From JAJRQY01 sp965224435 (lineage in GTDB: Bacteria; Actinomycetota; Acidimicrobiia; Acidimicrobiales; SZUA-35), in the NCBI GenBank assembly GCA_965224435.1, contig OZ245048.1, forward strand, positions 3,782,001 through 3,846,000: 64,000 nucleotides of DNA, written 5' to 3'. The notes beneath the pieces were generated by a model, which did not search any database, was not told the origin of the DNA, and saw only the letters and a program-made list of their open reading frames with translations. Positions within the stretch are counted from its first letter, which is position 1, and the number at the start of each line of letters is the position of its first letter. Made by a program: the position numbers and the translations under genes. Positions 49,915 through 58,092 of the stretch are shown here, piece after piece.

Positions 49915-51246
49915 TTACGGCCGGGTAATGCCCATCGCCTGGCCAGCTGGTGTAAACGTTGGAAAAACATTGCCAACACCAACGCGATTGGCCAATATTT
50001 CTGACACTGGCTTGCGGAAGTCGGTCATGACGCTGAGATCACTGTCGTCGGGATCATCTTCGATCACCTCGGGATAGTCGTCGCCAAACACTCCGCCTTG
50101 GATTCCTCCACCCATGGCAAAGACTGTTGCCGCTCGACCGTGGTCGGTTCCCTGTGAGCCATTCTCATGAATCGTTCGACCGAACTCGGTGATGACCAGG
50201 ATCGTGACCTCGTTCAGGGATCCGTCGCTGGCCAGGTCATCGGTGAAAGCGCGAAGGCCCTGCGCCAATCCAGCGGCACGCTTGTGCAACGGGCCTTCAA
50301 CGTCTCCCGGCGCTCCCAAGTTTCCGTGGTGGTCCCAGCTGCTGTAGTCGACGTGGGCGGCGCGCAATCCAATGTTGGAACGCAACATGACGGCGATGTC
50401 TTTCAAGCTTCGACTGAAACCGCCACTGGGATAGGCGATGCCAGCGTCTGGGTCCAGCTGATCCAGAATGCTTACCACCGACAGGACTTCAGCCCCCGCA
50501 ACCCCAATCGACCCGGAGCTGGCGGAATACATGGACTGGAGAGTGGTAAAGGCTCGCGAGCCATTGTCGAACCCGCGAAGGCCGAACTGACTTAGCCGTG
50601 GCACGGTGATCGACTTGGTTGGGCCCTTCAGCAAATCCGAGGCATGGTAGCTACTGGAGATTGCAGGGACTTGCGCCGAACCACCCTGGGCGGTCAGCAT
50701 CCGGTTCAGCCAGCCGGTACGGACAGACGAGCTCGCTGAGCCGCGCTCCCAATACCGTTCGGCGGAGAAGTGGCTACGGGTTCGGCTTTCTGAGCGGGGC
50801 AAGCCGCAAGCCGGGATGATGGCTAGCTGGCCGTTGGCCCACAAGGTGTCGTGAATTGGGGCCATTGCCGGATGTAGGCCTACGACGCCGTCAATACCGG
50901 TCGGGAAGACAGCGTTGGCGCTGCTGGCGGTGTCAAGAGGAAGGGCGCTACCTGTGCCGCTGCCGGGTGGTAGGAGGGCAATGGTTGGCCGAGCATCTCG
51001 GTAGCTCTGGTGTCCATAGGGTGGAGTGAGGCTCAGGCCGTCAGCACCGCCTCGAAGGAAGATGACCACCAACGCATCACCGCTGGCTGGCTGGTTTGGG
51101 GTGGCAAAAGCCAGCCGAGGTCCGAGGGCGGTTGCCGCTCCGACCATGCCCGCTCCAGCGAGGAAGCGTCGCCGAGAGGTTGCCGCCGCCTTCTCGCCAA
51201 TCATGGTGCTGGAGCACTTCTGGTCTTCTGTCATTGTTGAAGTCAT
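49915..51246 (-). CDS. DUF1501 exported protein
   Basis: 443 residues. A Tat signal is clear ('TSRRRFLAGAGMVGAATALG'). The DUF1501 fold is seen in 'LVVIFLRGGADGLSLTPPYG', 'GWLNRMLTAQGG', 'HVDYSSWDHHGNLGAP' and 'TILVITEFGRTIHENGSQGT' plus 'DHGRAATVFAMGGGIQGG', which places the family in the alkaline-phosphatase-like superfamily. Its function is unknown; it is usually encoded beside a DUF1800 protein, as here. Its ribosome site AGGAG overlaps the stop of the DUF1800 gene, so the two are produced together. Confidence 0.9.
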   Translation of the reverse strand: MTSTMTEDQKCSSTMIGEKAAATSRRRFLAGAGMVGAATALGPRLAFATPNQPASGDALVVIFLRGGADGLSLTPPYGHQSYRDARPTIALLPPGSGTGSALPLDTASSANAVFPTGIDGVVGLHPAMAPIHDTLWANGQLAIIPACGLPRSESRTRSHFSAERYWERGSASSSVRTGWLNRMLTAQGGSAQVPAISSSYHASDLLKGPTKSITVPRLSQFGLRGFDNGSRAFTTLQSMYSASSGSIGVAGAEVLSVVSILDQLDPDAGIAYPSGGFSRSLKDIAVMLRSNIGLRAAHVDYSSWDHHGNLGAPGDVEGPLHKRAAGLAQGLRAFTDDLASDGSLNEVTILVITEFGRTIHENGSQGTDHGRAATVFAMGGGIQGGVFGDDYPEVIEDDPDDSDLSVMTDFRKPVSEILANRVGVGNVFPTFTPAGQAMGITRP

Positions 51247-51256
51247 GTGCTCGCTC

Positions 51257-53191
51257 CTAGCGAAGTTGGAAGATGGGGTGGGCTAACAAGTAGCTGGCAA
51301 GCTCGGCCAGCGCGTCGTCATCAATGGAATTGGCGGCATCGGCGTCGGCGGCATCGACTAGGGCCAGTTGCTGCTCACGCAGGTTGGCTGGGAGTACCCC
51401 GAGTCCAAATCGCATGGCCATCTCGTCGTACAGCTCGCCAGCGGTCGTCGCTGACCCTCGAAGAGCATTCAGGTCAGTCAGCAATTGCTCAGCATCGCTG
51501 GAACTGGTCATGTTGTCGCGGGCGAGGCGAGCACTGAGCTCCCAGCGACGCAACATGCCATCAGAGTGAATCCAAGGATCAGAGAAGTCGGCGTAGCCGT
51601 CGGGCTGCTCCCAGCGCCATGGTTCTTGGCCAAGGCTGTTTAGCCGATCGCGTAGAACGCGAGCCGCTCTTGATGTTGGATCGACCGACAGGCTCGTGCC
51701 GAGTCCTCGCATCGATGCGATCAGAAGTTCGAAGGGTCGGCGAAATTTCAGCCCGTCAGATTGAGCCATTTCCGTACTGTTGAGCAAGTGCCGCAGGGTT
51801 GGTATCAGCTGGGTGTCATTGGCCAGATAGACCTGGGCGGTGGAAGCGATCAAGGCTTCGGAGGGAGTGTCTGAAACGAACCGACGGGCCAACTTCCAGG
51901 CAATGTGTCGAGCCGTTGTTGGGTGCGTGGCCAGGTAATCAACCAGGGCGTCGCCTGCTGCCTTCCCGCTCAGGCCAGCGCTCGAGAACGCTCCCCCAAG
52001 AATGCTGACTGGCTCCGTGTGGTGGTAGTTGGAGCGGTACAGGAAGTCGCTGTACGTCGAAGAGTTCCGATCGGTGTCGACGCTCCACCCACTCATGATG
52101 AGGGCGGCCCCAACAACATCCTCTTCGGTATAGATCTGGTTGTCGTTGCGATCAATGCCGAGGCTATGGAGCTCCAATAGCTCCCGGCCGTAGTTCTCGT
52201 TGACTCCGCTGCTGGAACTAGCATTGCTGCGGTAGTTGTCCAGGTAAATCATCATGGCTGATGAGTTGGCCGTGGCCATCAGCAGGTCCGAAAAGCGCCC
52301 CATGGCGTTGGGTCGGATGACGTTCTCTTGATAGTCGATGGCCAGATGTCGGTAGCTGCTATTGCCGGAGATGTTGAGATTGAAGTGGTCCATCCAGAGA
52401 TGGCACATCATTTCGTAAAGTTGGTGAGTGCTGTAGGTGGAGCGCACGAGAGCCGAATGGGTGAGTTCGTACCGAATGACATCGTCATCGGCATCCTTGC
52501 GAATCTGATAGGCCTGCTGGCGGTCAACGTCAAGCGTCCGGAAACCAGAGACCAGCGCTTCTACAGTTGGATCGGGTGCTGATCGAGAGAGCTGTTGCTC
52601 GATCCAAGGTGATGCTCCAAGCAGACTCAGGTCGTTTTCAACGCCTGGGGTAGATCCGAAAGTGACTCGAGTTGCCAGCAAGCTCGTCGAAACGACGGGT
52701 GGAGGCTCAGTTGTCGTTGTCGTAGGTGCGGCGGTGGTTGAAGTTGTCGTCGGTGCCGCCGTAGTCGAGGAGGTCATCGCCGGGGCGGTCGTGGCGACCG
52801 CAAGCGTCGTTGTTGTACGGCGTTCTGTCGTCGCTGTTCGCCTGGTCGTTGTTGGTCGACCGCTGGTGGTTGAGGTAGGACTGGGCCGAGTCACTCGTGT
52901 TGTTGGAACAGATCCATCATCATCCCGATTGGACGACTCTTCGAAAAGTGGGAGGGGTTCCGGACTGATGTCTGCCGGGTCGGGGATGGCCAAGTTCCCC
53001 GTCGCACCCCCTACTCCTTCGGCATTCTCGCCATCTCGACAAGCAGCGGCCCCAACAGCAACCAGGGCAAGCGTTCCAACTAGGGCCCGACGGTTCATCA
53101 CCTTCCCGGAGCCAGAAGGTGATGACCCGTCAGCGCCCTTTCTCTCATTGTTGTCGATGACGCCCGGTGTCTCGATTGGAGTTGTAGTCAT
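51257..53191 (-). CDS. DUF1800 exported protein
   Basis: 644 residues from ATG 53191. 'MNRRALVGTLALVAVGAAAC' preceded by a polar head is a Tat/lipoprotein-like signal, then a linker of about 100 residues rich in Thr, Ser and Pro. The DUF1800 domain follows: 'LLATRVTFGSTPGVENDLSL', 'MCHLWMDHFNLNISGN', 'GVNENYGRELLELHSLGID', 'YTEEDVVGAALIMSGWSVD' and 'HIAWKLARRFVSD'. The role is unknown; DUF1800-DUF1501 pairs are widespread in bacteria as an exported unit. First gene of the pair. Confidence 0.9.
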   Translation of the reverse strand: MTTTPIETPGVIDNNERKGADGSSPSGSGKVMNRRALVGTLALVAVGAAACRDGENAEGVGGATGNLAIPDPADISPEPLPLFEESSNRDDDGSVPTTRVTRPSPTSTTSGRPTTTRRTATTERRTTTTLAVATTAPAMTSSTTAAPTTTSTTAAPTTTTTEPPPVVSTSLLATRVTFGSTPGVENDLSLLGASPWIEQQLSRSAPDPTVEALVSGFRTLDVDRQQAYQIRKDADDDVIRYELTHSALVRSTYSTHQLYEMMCHLWMDHFNLNISGNSSYRHLAIDYQENVIRPNAMGRFSDLLMATANSSAMMIYLDNYRSNASSSSGVNENYGRELLELHSLGIDRNDNQIYTEEDVVGAALIMSGWSVDTDRNSSTYSDFLYRSNYHHTEPVSILGGAFSSAGLSGKAAGDALVDYLATHPTTARHIAWKLARRFVSDTPSEALIASTAQVYLANDTQLIPTLRHLLNSTEMAQSDGLKFRRPFELLIASMRGLGTSLSVDPTSRAARVLRDRLNSLGQEPWRWEQPDGYADFSDPWIHSDGMLRRWELSARLARDNMTSSSDAEQLLTDLNALRGSATTAGELYDEMAMRFGLGVLPANLREQQLALVDAADADAANSIDDDALAELASYLLAHPIFQLR

Positions 53192-53236
53192 TGCCGGAGG
53201 TCCTTGCATTGGAGTGGCTCAAGTGGAACGAGATGG

Positions 53237-53368
53237 TCAGATCAGATCATTGAAGATTCGATAGAACAGCTCCTCAGGTGTCCAGATTTCTGGATCTTGG
53301 TAAGAGCGTTCGAAGGGGTATCGGGCGGGACTCAAAAAAGGTTGAGCTTGATAGTTCGGACGGACCAT
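53237..53368 (-). CDS. possible 43-residue microprotein in a 312-base intergenic region
   Basis: The gap 53192-53503 between the DUF1800 gene and the divergent DUF4214 gene holds a minus-strand frame from ATG 53368 with residues such as 'YQDPEIWTPEELFYRIFNDL' at its end. It lacks a clear ribosome site. A GTG at 53419 extends it to 60 residues. Nothing else was recognised in this gap apart from the GAGAGGG site of the DUF4214 gene. Confidence 0.2.
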   Translation of the reverse strand: MVRPNYQAQPFLSPARYPFERSYQDPEIWTPEELFYRIFNDLI

Positions 53369-53503
53369 TTCTTGAGCCTTTGGATTCACCGGCCTGCTTC
53401 TGTTGCCAAGGGAATTCACCTAGACAAGAATCACCAATTGACCACTTACCCTTTCAACGAGGGCGCAAGTTCGTCAGTCATGCAGCTATTGAGAGGGTGA
53501 GCA

Positions 53504-54607
53504 ATGAACGTCTGCTCAAAGAGATCAGCCAAGCTACTTCTAAGCGTTCTGGCCCTATTGCTGAGCCTCGCGTCACCAGTAGCGGCCGAAGGCGACGGCG
53601 TCGGGAACGAGACCGTTACTTTCGAGCGCATTGCCGCACTGGATGAGCTAACCAGGGACCATGCCCAGGTGTTTCGCTTGTATTGGGCCATCTTCGATCG
53701 TGAACCTGATCCTGGTGGCGCCTTGTACTGGATTGACCGGTGGGACCATTGTGTGACCCTTCCTCAGATCGCCCGATTGTTCTTGCAGAGCCCCGAGTTT
53801 GAGGCGACCTATGGCGAACTGAACGACAGTGACTTCATTGACCTCGTGTACCGCAATGTGCTGGACCGCGAGGCGGAGCCCGAGGGAAAGCTGTACTGGC
53901 TAGGCCAGCTTGGAAGTCATCTGGACCGAACGGGCATCATGCTCAACTTCGCTGATTCGCTGGAGTTCCGCAATGCTCATTCTCTTCCGTCCGATGGTGT
54001 GCCTGGGCGAGGGTGCCGGGTAACGATTGAACCGACCGGGCCTCGGGCCCTGGACTTTCAGAATTACGAAGCCTTTGCCACCGTTGGTGGAGTTTCCATT
54101 CACTTGCCGTCGGTTGCGGTTGAACAGGTTGGCTTCCATCAGTCCGGCCATGACGGCTCTCAACAGATGACGATCCTGACAACGCCAGAACTCACTGCAA
54201 GCGGTCCGCCAATCATGACCATGGAGAGTCGAAATCGCGGAACGGGTAGCCAGACCGCGGCTGACATTGCTGTTCACCCTGGCTTTGAGATTCGCTCACC
54301 GGTGACCGGCACCGTCGTCCGGTCTGGCGGCTACATCCTCTACTGCAAATATCGGGATGATTTCCTGGTGATTGAACCCGACGAGCATCCTGGCTGGGAA
54401 GTGAAGATCTTCCATATCAATGGCGTGCAGGTTCGAGCCGGGGATCGGGTTGAGGCTGGTGTGACCGTCATTGCTCCAACCCAAACCCTCTTCCCCTTCC
54501 GCTCACAAATTGATGAGTTCACCGGTGAACCATCGTGGGGACACGTCCATGTTGAGGTTGTCGATCCGTCCATTCCCGACCGACCATCCGGCCGGACCTG
54601 CCCCTAG
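53504..54607 (+). CDS. secreted DUF4214 protein with degenerate M23-like domain
   Basis: 367 residues with GAGAGGG before ATG. A Sec signal ends near 'SPVAAEGDG'. Two DUF4214 units follow ('LYWAIFDREPDPGGALYW', 'VYRNVLDREAEPEGKLYW'). The C-terminal 170 residues resemble an M23 (LytM) beta-fold: 'FEIRSPVTGTVVRSGGYILY', 'GWEVKIFHINGVQVRAGDRV', and 'WGHVHVEVVDPS' with the HxH zinc pair. The first zinc motif HxxxD is not intact (HPGFE is nearest), so the peptidase may be inactive and only bind murein. It ends in a CTAG shared with the convergent lysoplasmalogenase. Confidence 0.82.
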   Translation: MNVCSKRSAKLLLSVLALLLSLASPVAAEGDGVGNETVTFERIAALDELTRDHAQVFRLYWAIFDREPDPGGALYWIDRWDHCVTLPQIARLFLQSPEFEATYGELNDSDFIDLVYRNVLDREAEPEGKLYWLGQLGSHLDRTGIMLNFADSLEFRNAHSLPSDGVPGRGCRVTIEPTGPRALDFQNYEAFATVGGVSIHLPSVAVEQVGFHQSGHDGSQQMTILTTPELTASGPPIMTMESRNRGTGSQTAADIAVHPGFEIRSPVTGTVVRSGGYILYCKYRDDFLVIEPDEHPGWEVKIFHINGVQVRAGDRVEAGVTVIAPTQTLFPFRSQIDEFTGEPSWGHVHVEVVDPSIPDRPSGRTCP

Positions 54608-55227
54608 CCAACAGCGAGGCTGGCTACTAGACCGGCCTGGCCGAGGTGATAGAGCACCATGATCGGGATCCGGTGATTTGGCCCTTCCCAAACAAATCGA
54701 TCCAACCCAATGATGGCGTCCGAGGCCGCAAAGGCCAGGGCTCCGGCAATGGCGATCGGCTGGCCAGATCCAAAGGCGGCAACCACCATGGCCGCAATCA
54801 CCAGGTTGTAGGCGACAACCGGGCCGACCAGCGGAGTGCCCTTGACACCTCCGACCACGCGATAGCCGACCGAGCCAAGAACCGCCACAGCCACCACAAG
54901 ACCGACAAGCAGCAAAACCCCGTCCTGCTCAAGCCGGGTCAGCGCGACCACATAGGCCAGGTGCCCAATCAGGAAGGCGAGCAAACCACCAATGAACTGG
55001 TCGACCCGGGGCAGCAGGAACAGGTCCCCAACAAGGCCAAAGACCAAGGCAATAACGATCCAGTGGCGGACCCCCGGCGGCGGCGACTCGATAGTCAATG
55101 CCACCGCAATCAGGCCGACCATCACCAATGGCTTGGCCACCTCTTCCACCCGCGTCTGATCGGTTGCCACCGCCCACCAATCGATGAGGGCAACCACGAC
55201 GGTCATAACGATTGCTAACAACAACAT
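54604..55227 (-). CDS. lysoplasmalogenase (YhhN/TMEM86 family)
   Basis: 207 residues, mostly hydrophobic with about seven to eight helices. Family motifs: 'AKPLVMVGLIAVAL', 'VFGLVGDLFLL', 'LIGHLAYVVAL', 'GALAFAASDAIIGLDRF' and 'VLYHLGQAGLVASL'. The conserved Asp residues at the membrane centre are catalytic in the family, which cleaves the vinyl-ether bond of lysoplasmalogens. The gene is convergent with the DUF4214/M23 gene and divergent from the sulfotransferase genes. Confidence 0.88.
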   Translation of the reverse strand: MLLLAIVMTVVVALIDWWAVATDQTRVEEVAKPLVMVGLIAVALTIESPPPGVRHWIVIALVFGLVGDLFLLPRVDQFIGGLLAFLIGHLAYVVALTRLEQDGVLLLVGLVVAVAVLGSVGYRVVGGVKGTPLVGPVVAYNLVIAAMVVAAFGSGQPIAIAGALAFAASDAIIGLDRFVWEGPNHRIPIMVLYHLGQAGLVASLAVG

Positions 55228-55306
55228 GATTCAGCAGTGCCCTTCACGGTCGGACACCCAACCCCGATCGAATCATCTGACCTATTGCCCCATTTTGCAT
55301 GGTGGC

Positions 55307-55312
55307 TAGCCT
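55307..55312 (+). promoter_or_regulatory. leaderless-type -10 box of the first sulfotransferase gene
   Basis: TAGCCT followed by six bases and ATG 55319. Confidence 0.55.
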
Positions 55313-55318
55313 AGTTTG

Positions 55319-56251
55319 ATGGCCATCGACCACGGCTCACCGCTTCCGCGTATGACTCCATATGGCGCCCCCTACCGAGCCCCTGAAGGGGCACCGGCGA
55401 AGCTTCGCGCCCACGCGCTCGACACCATCCGTCAGTTCGGCCAGCTCACGGCCAGCTTGCGGGCCGATCCGGACTACCTCGTCATCGGAGCAAAACGTGG
55501 CGGCACAACATCAATGGCCCGATGGTTGTTGGAACATCCCGACGTCAGTTCCCTCTTCCCCGCCCGAGAAACGCGCAAAGGCACCTACTTCTTCGACGTC
55601 AACTACAGCCGGGGCGAGGGTTGGTACCGATCTCACTTTCCGACCAAGGCCAGCCTGCAGCTTCAGACCAAGCGCAAGGGTCGCCCAGTCCTGATCGGTG
55701 AGGCCACCCCCTATTATCTCCACTCGATCCACGCGGCCGAGCGGGCCTATGAAGCGGCCCCCCAGGCCAAGATCATTGCGCTCTTGCGCGACCCGGTTGA
55801 CCGGGCCTTCAGTCATTGGACTGAACGGACTCGCAATGGTGTTGAGACGCTGACCTTCGAAGAAGCTCTTGCCGCTGAATCGGAGAGACTGGCTGGCGAA
55901 GAGTCCAGGATGCTTGCCGACCCAAGCTATGTCAGCTTCGCCCACCAACACTTTTCCTACATCGATCAGGGTCGCTATATCTATGGCCTAACGCGCTGGC
56001 TCGAAGCCTTTCCGGCGGAACAGGTTTTGGTGCTCCGGAGTGAAGACATGTATGCCGATCCGGGCAAGATCTATGGCCAGGTCTTGGAGTTTCTCGGTCT
56101 GTCCAGCTACGAACCAGCGGCATTCTCTGCCTGGAACATGAAAGCAAAAGACCCCGTCTCCGCCGAGGCCACAGCTTTGCTTCAAGCCGCCCTTTTCGAA
56201 GACACCATCAAGCTTGAAGCCTTGCTTGGGCGAGAGATGAACTGGCAGTGA
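55319..56251 (+). CDS. sulfotransferase (heparan-sulfate-type fold)
   Basis: 310 residues from ATG 55319. The PAPS 5'-phosphosulfate loop is 'LVIGAKRGGTTSMARWLLEH'; 'KIIALLRDPVDRAFSHWTER' is the 3'-phosphate-binding strand with Arg and Ser; 'FAHQHFSYIDQGRYIYGLTR' follows as in the Sulfotransfer_1 family. It moves sulfate from PAPS to a hydroxyl or amine of a sugar or lipid. No signal peptide, so cytoplasmic. Overlaps the second sulfotransferase by four bases (GTGA). The acceptor is not known. Confidence 0.88.
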   Translation: MAIDHGSPLPRMTPYGAPYRAPEGAPAKLRAHALDTIRQFGQLTASLRADPDYLVIGAKRGGTTSMARWLLEHPDVSSLFPARETRKGTYFFDVNYSRGEGWYRSHFPTKASLQLQTKRKGRPVLIGEATPYYLHSIHAAERAYEAAPQAKIIALLRDPVDRAFSHWTERTRNGVETLTFEEALAAESERLAGEESRMLADPSYVSFAHQHFSYIDQGRYIYGLTRWLEAFPAEQVLVLRSEDMYADPGKIYGQVLEFLGLSSYEPAAFSAWNMKAKDPVSAEATALLQAALFEDTIKLEALLGREMNWQ

Positions 56252-57210
56252 GCACTGAGCAAGGTCCAGGCCAACAAACGGTCTTGTTCATCGGTGGCCT
56301 CGGCCGATCGGGCACAACCCTGATCGAGAAGCTCCTCAACGAACTGCCCCAAACCCAAGCAGTGGGTGAGACTGTGCACCTCTGGGAACGTGGTGTGCGA
56401 GACCAGGAACGCTGTGGCTGCGGAGAACCCTTCATCACCTGCCCCCATTGGAGCGCGGTTGGCGAAGCGGCGTTTGGCTCCTGGGCCAATGTCGATCTTG
56501 ATCGGGTCATTGACCTGCGATGGAAACAGGACCGAAGTCGCATGCTTCCCCAAATCTTTCGGGCACTTCGCTCAGGAACAACGAGTGACCAGCAGAAGGA
56601 GTATCTGGACTATCTGCGGCCAGTCCTTCTGGCCTCAGCCGCTATCGCTGGGCCTTCACCCGACGGCGGCACCAAGATCATCCTCGACTCCTCCAAGCAT
56701 CTCTCGACCGCTGCCCTTCTGGGCCTGGACCCAGCACTTGATGTCCGAGTCCTGCATGTACTGAGAGACCCTCGCGGTGTCGCCCATTCCTGGACCAAGA
56801 CTATCGACCGGCCCGAGGCCGACGGCGAGTCAATGCCGACCTACAAGCCATCACGCACTGCGCTGCGCTGGGTGACGGACAATCTTGGCTTCGAAGCTCT
56901 CGCCAAACTCGGTGTGCCAACTCACCGCTTGCGCTATGAAGACTTCCTGGCCGATCCCCAAGGCTCGATGACTGCGGCCGCCAACTTCGCCGGCATCGCC
57001 GGGGATGATCTCTTCCCCATGGTTGACGGCATGACTATCAATCTCCAAAATCCCATGCATTCGGTTGCTGGGAATCCGCTTCGATTCGACGGTGACGAGA
57101 TCACGCTGAAGCTGGATGATGCCTGGAAAACACAGTTTGATACCAAGGCCAAAGCCGCAGTAACTCGGATTACTCGGCCGGTCCTGGGACGTTTCGGCTA
57201 TCAGGCCTAA
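56248..57210 (+). CDS. sulfotransferase, second of a coupled pair
   Basis: 320 residues from GTG 56248 in the GTGA overlap. 'LFIGGLGRSGTTLIEKLLNE' is the PAPS loop, 'VRVLHVLRDPRGVAHSWTKT' the 3'-phosphate-binding element, and 'HRLRYEDFLADP' a typical family strand. A Cys cluster 'CGCGEPFITCPHW' (about residues 52-66) is common in the actinobacterial Sulfotransfer_3-like group. It likely sulfates a different position or substrate of the same pathway as its partner. The gene ends six bases before the convergent alkyltransferase-like gene. Confidence 0.87.
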   Translation: MSTEQGPGQQTVLFIGGLGRSGTTLIEKLLNELPQTQAVGETVHLWERGVRDQERCGCGEPFITCPHWSAVGEAAFGSWANVDLDRVIDLRWKQDRSRMLPQIFRALRSGTTSDQQKEYLDYLRPVLLASAAIAGPSPDGGTKIILDSSKHLSTAALLGLDPALDVRVLHVLRDPRGVAHSWTKTIDRPEADGESMPTYKPSRTALRWVTDNLGFEALAKLGVPTHRLRYEDFLADPQGSMTAAANFAGIAGDDLFPMVDGMTINLQNPMHSVAGNPLRFDGDEITLKLDDAWKTQFDTKAKAAVTRITRPVLGRFGYQA

Positions 57211-57216
57211 GCAGCC

Positions 57217-57516
57217 CTAGTCACCGGAAGCGATAACCCTGCCGTTCTTGACTGTGACTCCCTCGGCTCGCAGCCGACGAATGTGCTCCCTGGGGTTGTG
57301 AGGAATCACCCGCCCCGCCGAGTTGACAATGCGCCACCAAGGAAGGTCATCAACCCGTTTCAGTACGCCGCCTACTGCTCGGGCCGCGCCAGGGAATCCA
57401 GCCTCGGCGGCAACGTCGCCATAGCTCATCACATCGCCGGGAACGGTCGAGTCCAAGATGGCAACCACCGCCGCCTCAAAGGGCGTGAGTCCAGAACGGT
57501 CGGGGGTTGTTGTCAT
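57217..57516 (-). CDS. alkyltransferase-like (ATL) DNA-binding protein
   Basis: 99 residues from ATG 57516 ('TTTPDRSGLTPFEAAVVAIL'); a frame extending upstream to 57624 has no family support. The fold is that of the O6-alkylguanine transferase C-terminal domain: 'VPGDVMSYGDVAAEAGFPGA' with the helix-turn-helix, 'ARAVGGVLKR', and 'LPWWRIVNSAGRVI'. The acceptor Cys in PCHR is replaced by Trp, so it cannot remove alkyl groups. ATL proteins bind O6-alkylguanine and recruit nucleotide excision repair. Confidence 0.9.
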   Translation of the reverse strand: MTTTPDRSGLTPFEAAVVAILDSTVPGDVMSYGDVAAEAGFPGAARAVGGVLKRVDDLPWWRIVNSAGRVIPHNPREHIRRLRAEGVTVKNGRVIASGD

Positions 57517-57625
57517 AGAGCTGTGTTTTTCAGTGTCACCACAGAATCTCTCAAGCCTCGTCGAATCGTCGTCGACACCTTTGGAGAGGAGACTCCTCCA
57601 GCAAGGTGCGATCAGGGGCAACAAG

Positions 57626-58063
57626 GTGGTTCGAAGACTAGTAGGTGTTGTCGCTGTTGGCTGGGCCTCCTTTGTCGGAGCAGTTGAGGTGTTTGATCTT
57701 GCTACGGTCAGCCTTGGCTCAGTCGACTATGGCGAATGTCTGCTCTACGACACACCCGAAGAGATCTTTCCTTTGGAGATCGTTCCCTGTGACACTCCCC
57801 ACAATGCTCAGGCCTATGATTCCATCGACCTGAGTGAGCACAACTCCTTCCCCGGCGATGATGTGCTTATGCAGGAATCGATCAGCGTCTGTTTGCCACG
57901 TTTTGAGGGCTTCGTTGGCTCCGACGTACAAGCTTCGGAGTTGCGCGCCAATGCACTCCTGCCGAGGTGGGCGAGCTGGAACTCCGGAGACCGCAGCATT
58001 CTGTGCGTTGCTGAGGCTGGCATTCCTATGGTCGATTTCGATGCTCAAGACTCCGGGCGCTAA
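57626..58063 (+). CDS. septum-formation-domain protein
   Basis: 145 residues from GTG 57626, chosen as the start just before the membrane-like segment 'VVRRLVGVVAVGWASFVGAV'; the frame is open further upstream and the start is not sure. The remaining 110 residues match the Septum_form domain: 'VSLGSVDYGECLLYDTPEEI', 'IVPCDTPHNAQAYDSIDL', 'CLPRFEGFVGSD' and 'GDRSILCVAE'. The domain is exported in actinobacteria and linked by name to septum formation, though its function is not clear. Divergent from the ATL gene. Confidence 0.75.
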   Translation: MVRRLVGVVAVGWASFVGAVEVFDLATVSLGSVDYGECLLYDTPEEIFPLEIVPCDTPHNAQAYDSIDLSEHNSFPGDDVLMQESISVCLPRFEGFVGSDVQASELRANALLPRWASWNSGDRSILCVAEAGIPMVDFDAQDSGR

Positions 58064-58092
58064 GAACTCCAACTCTCGGAAGAGCAAAGCGC

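Noticed and set aside
52660..52960. Repetitive-looking Thr/Val codon stretch in the DUF1800 gene
   Set aside because: It is a low-complexity Thr/Pro linker after the signal peptide, common in exported actinobacterial proteins, and not a tandem DNA repeat of fixed unit.
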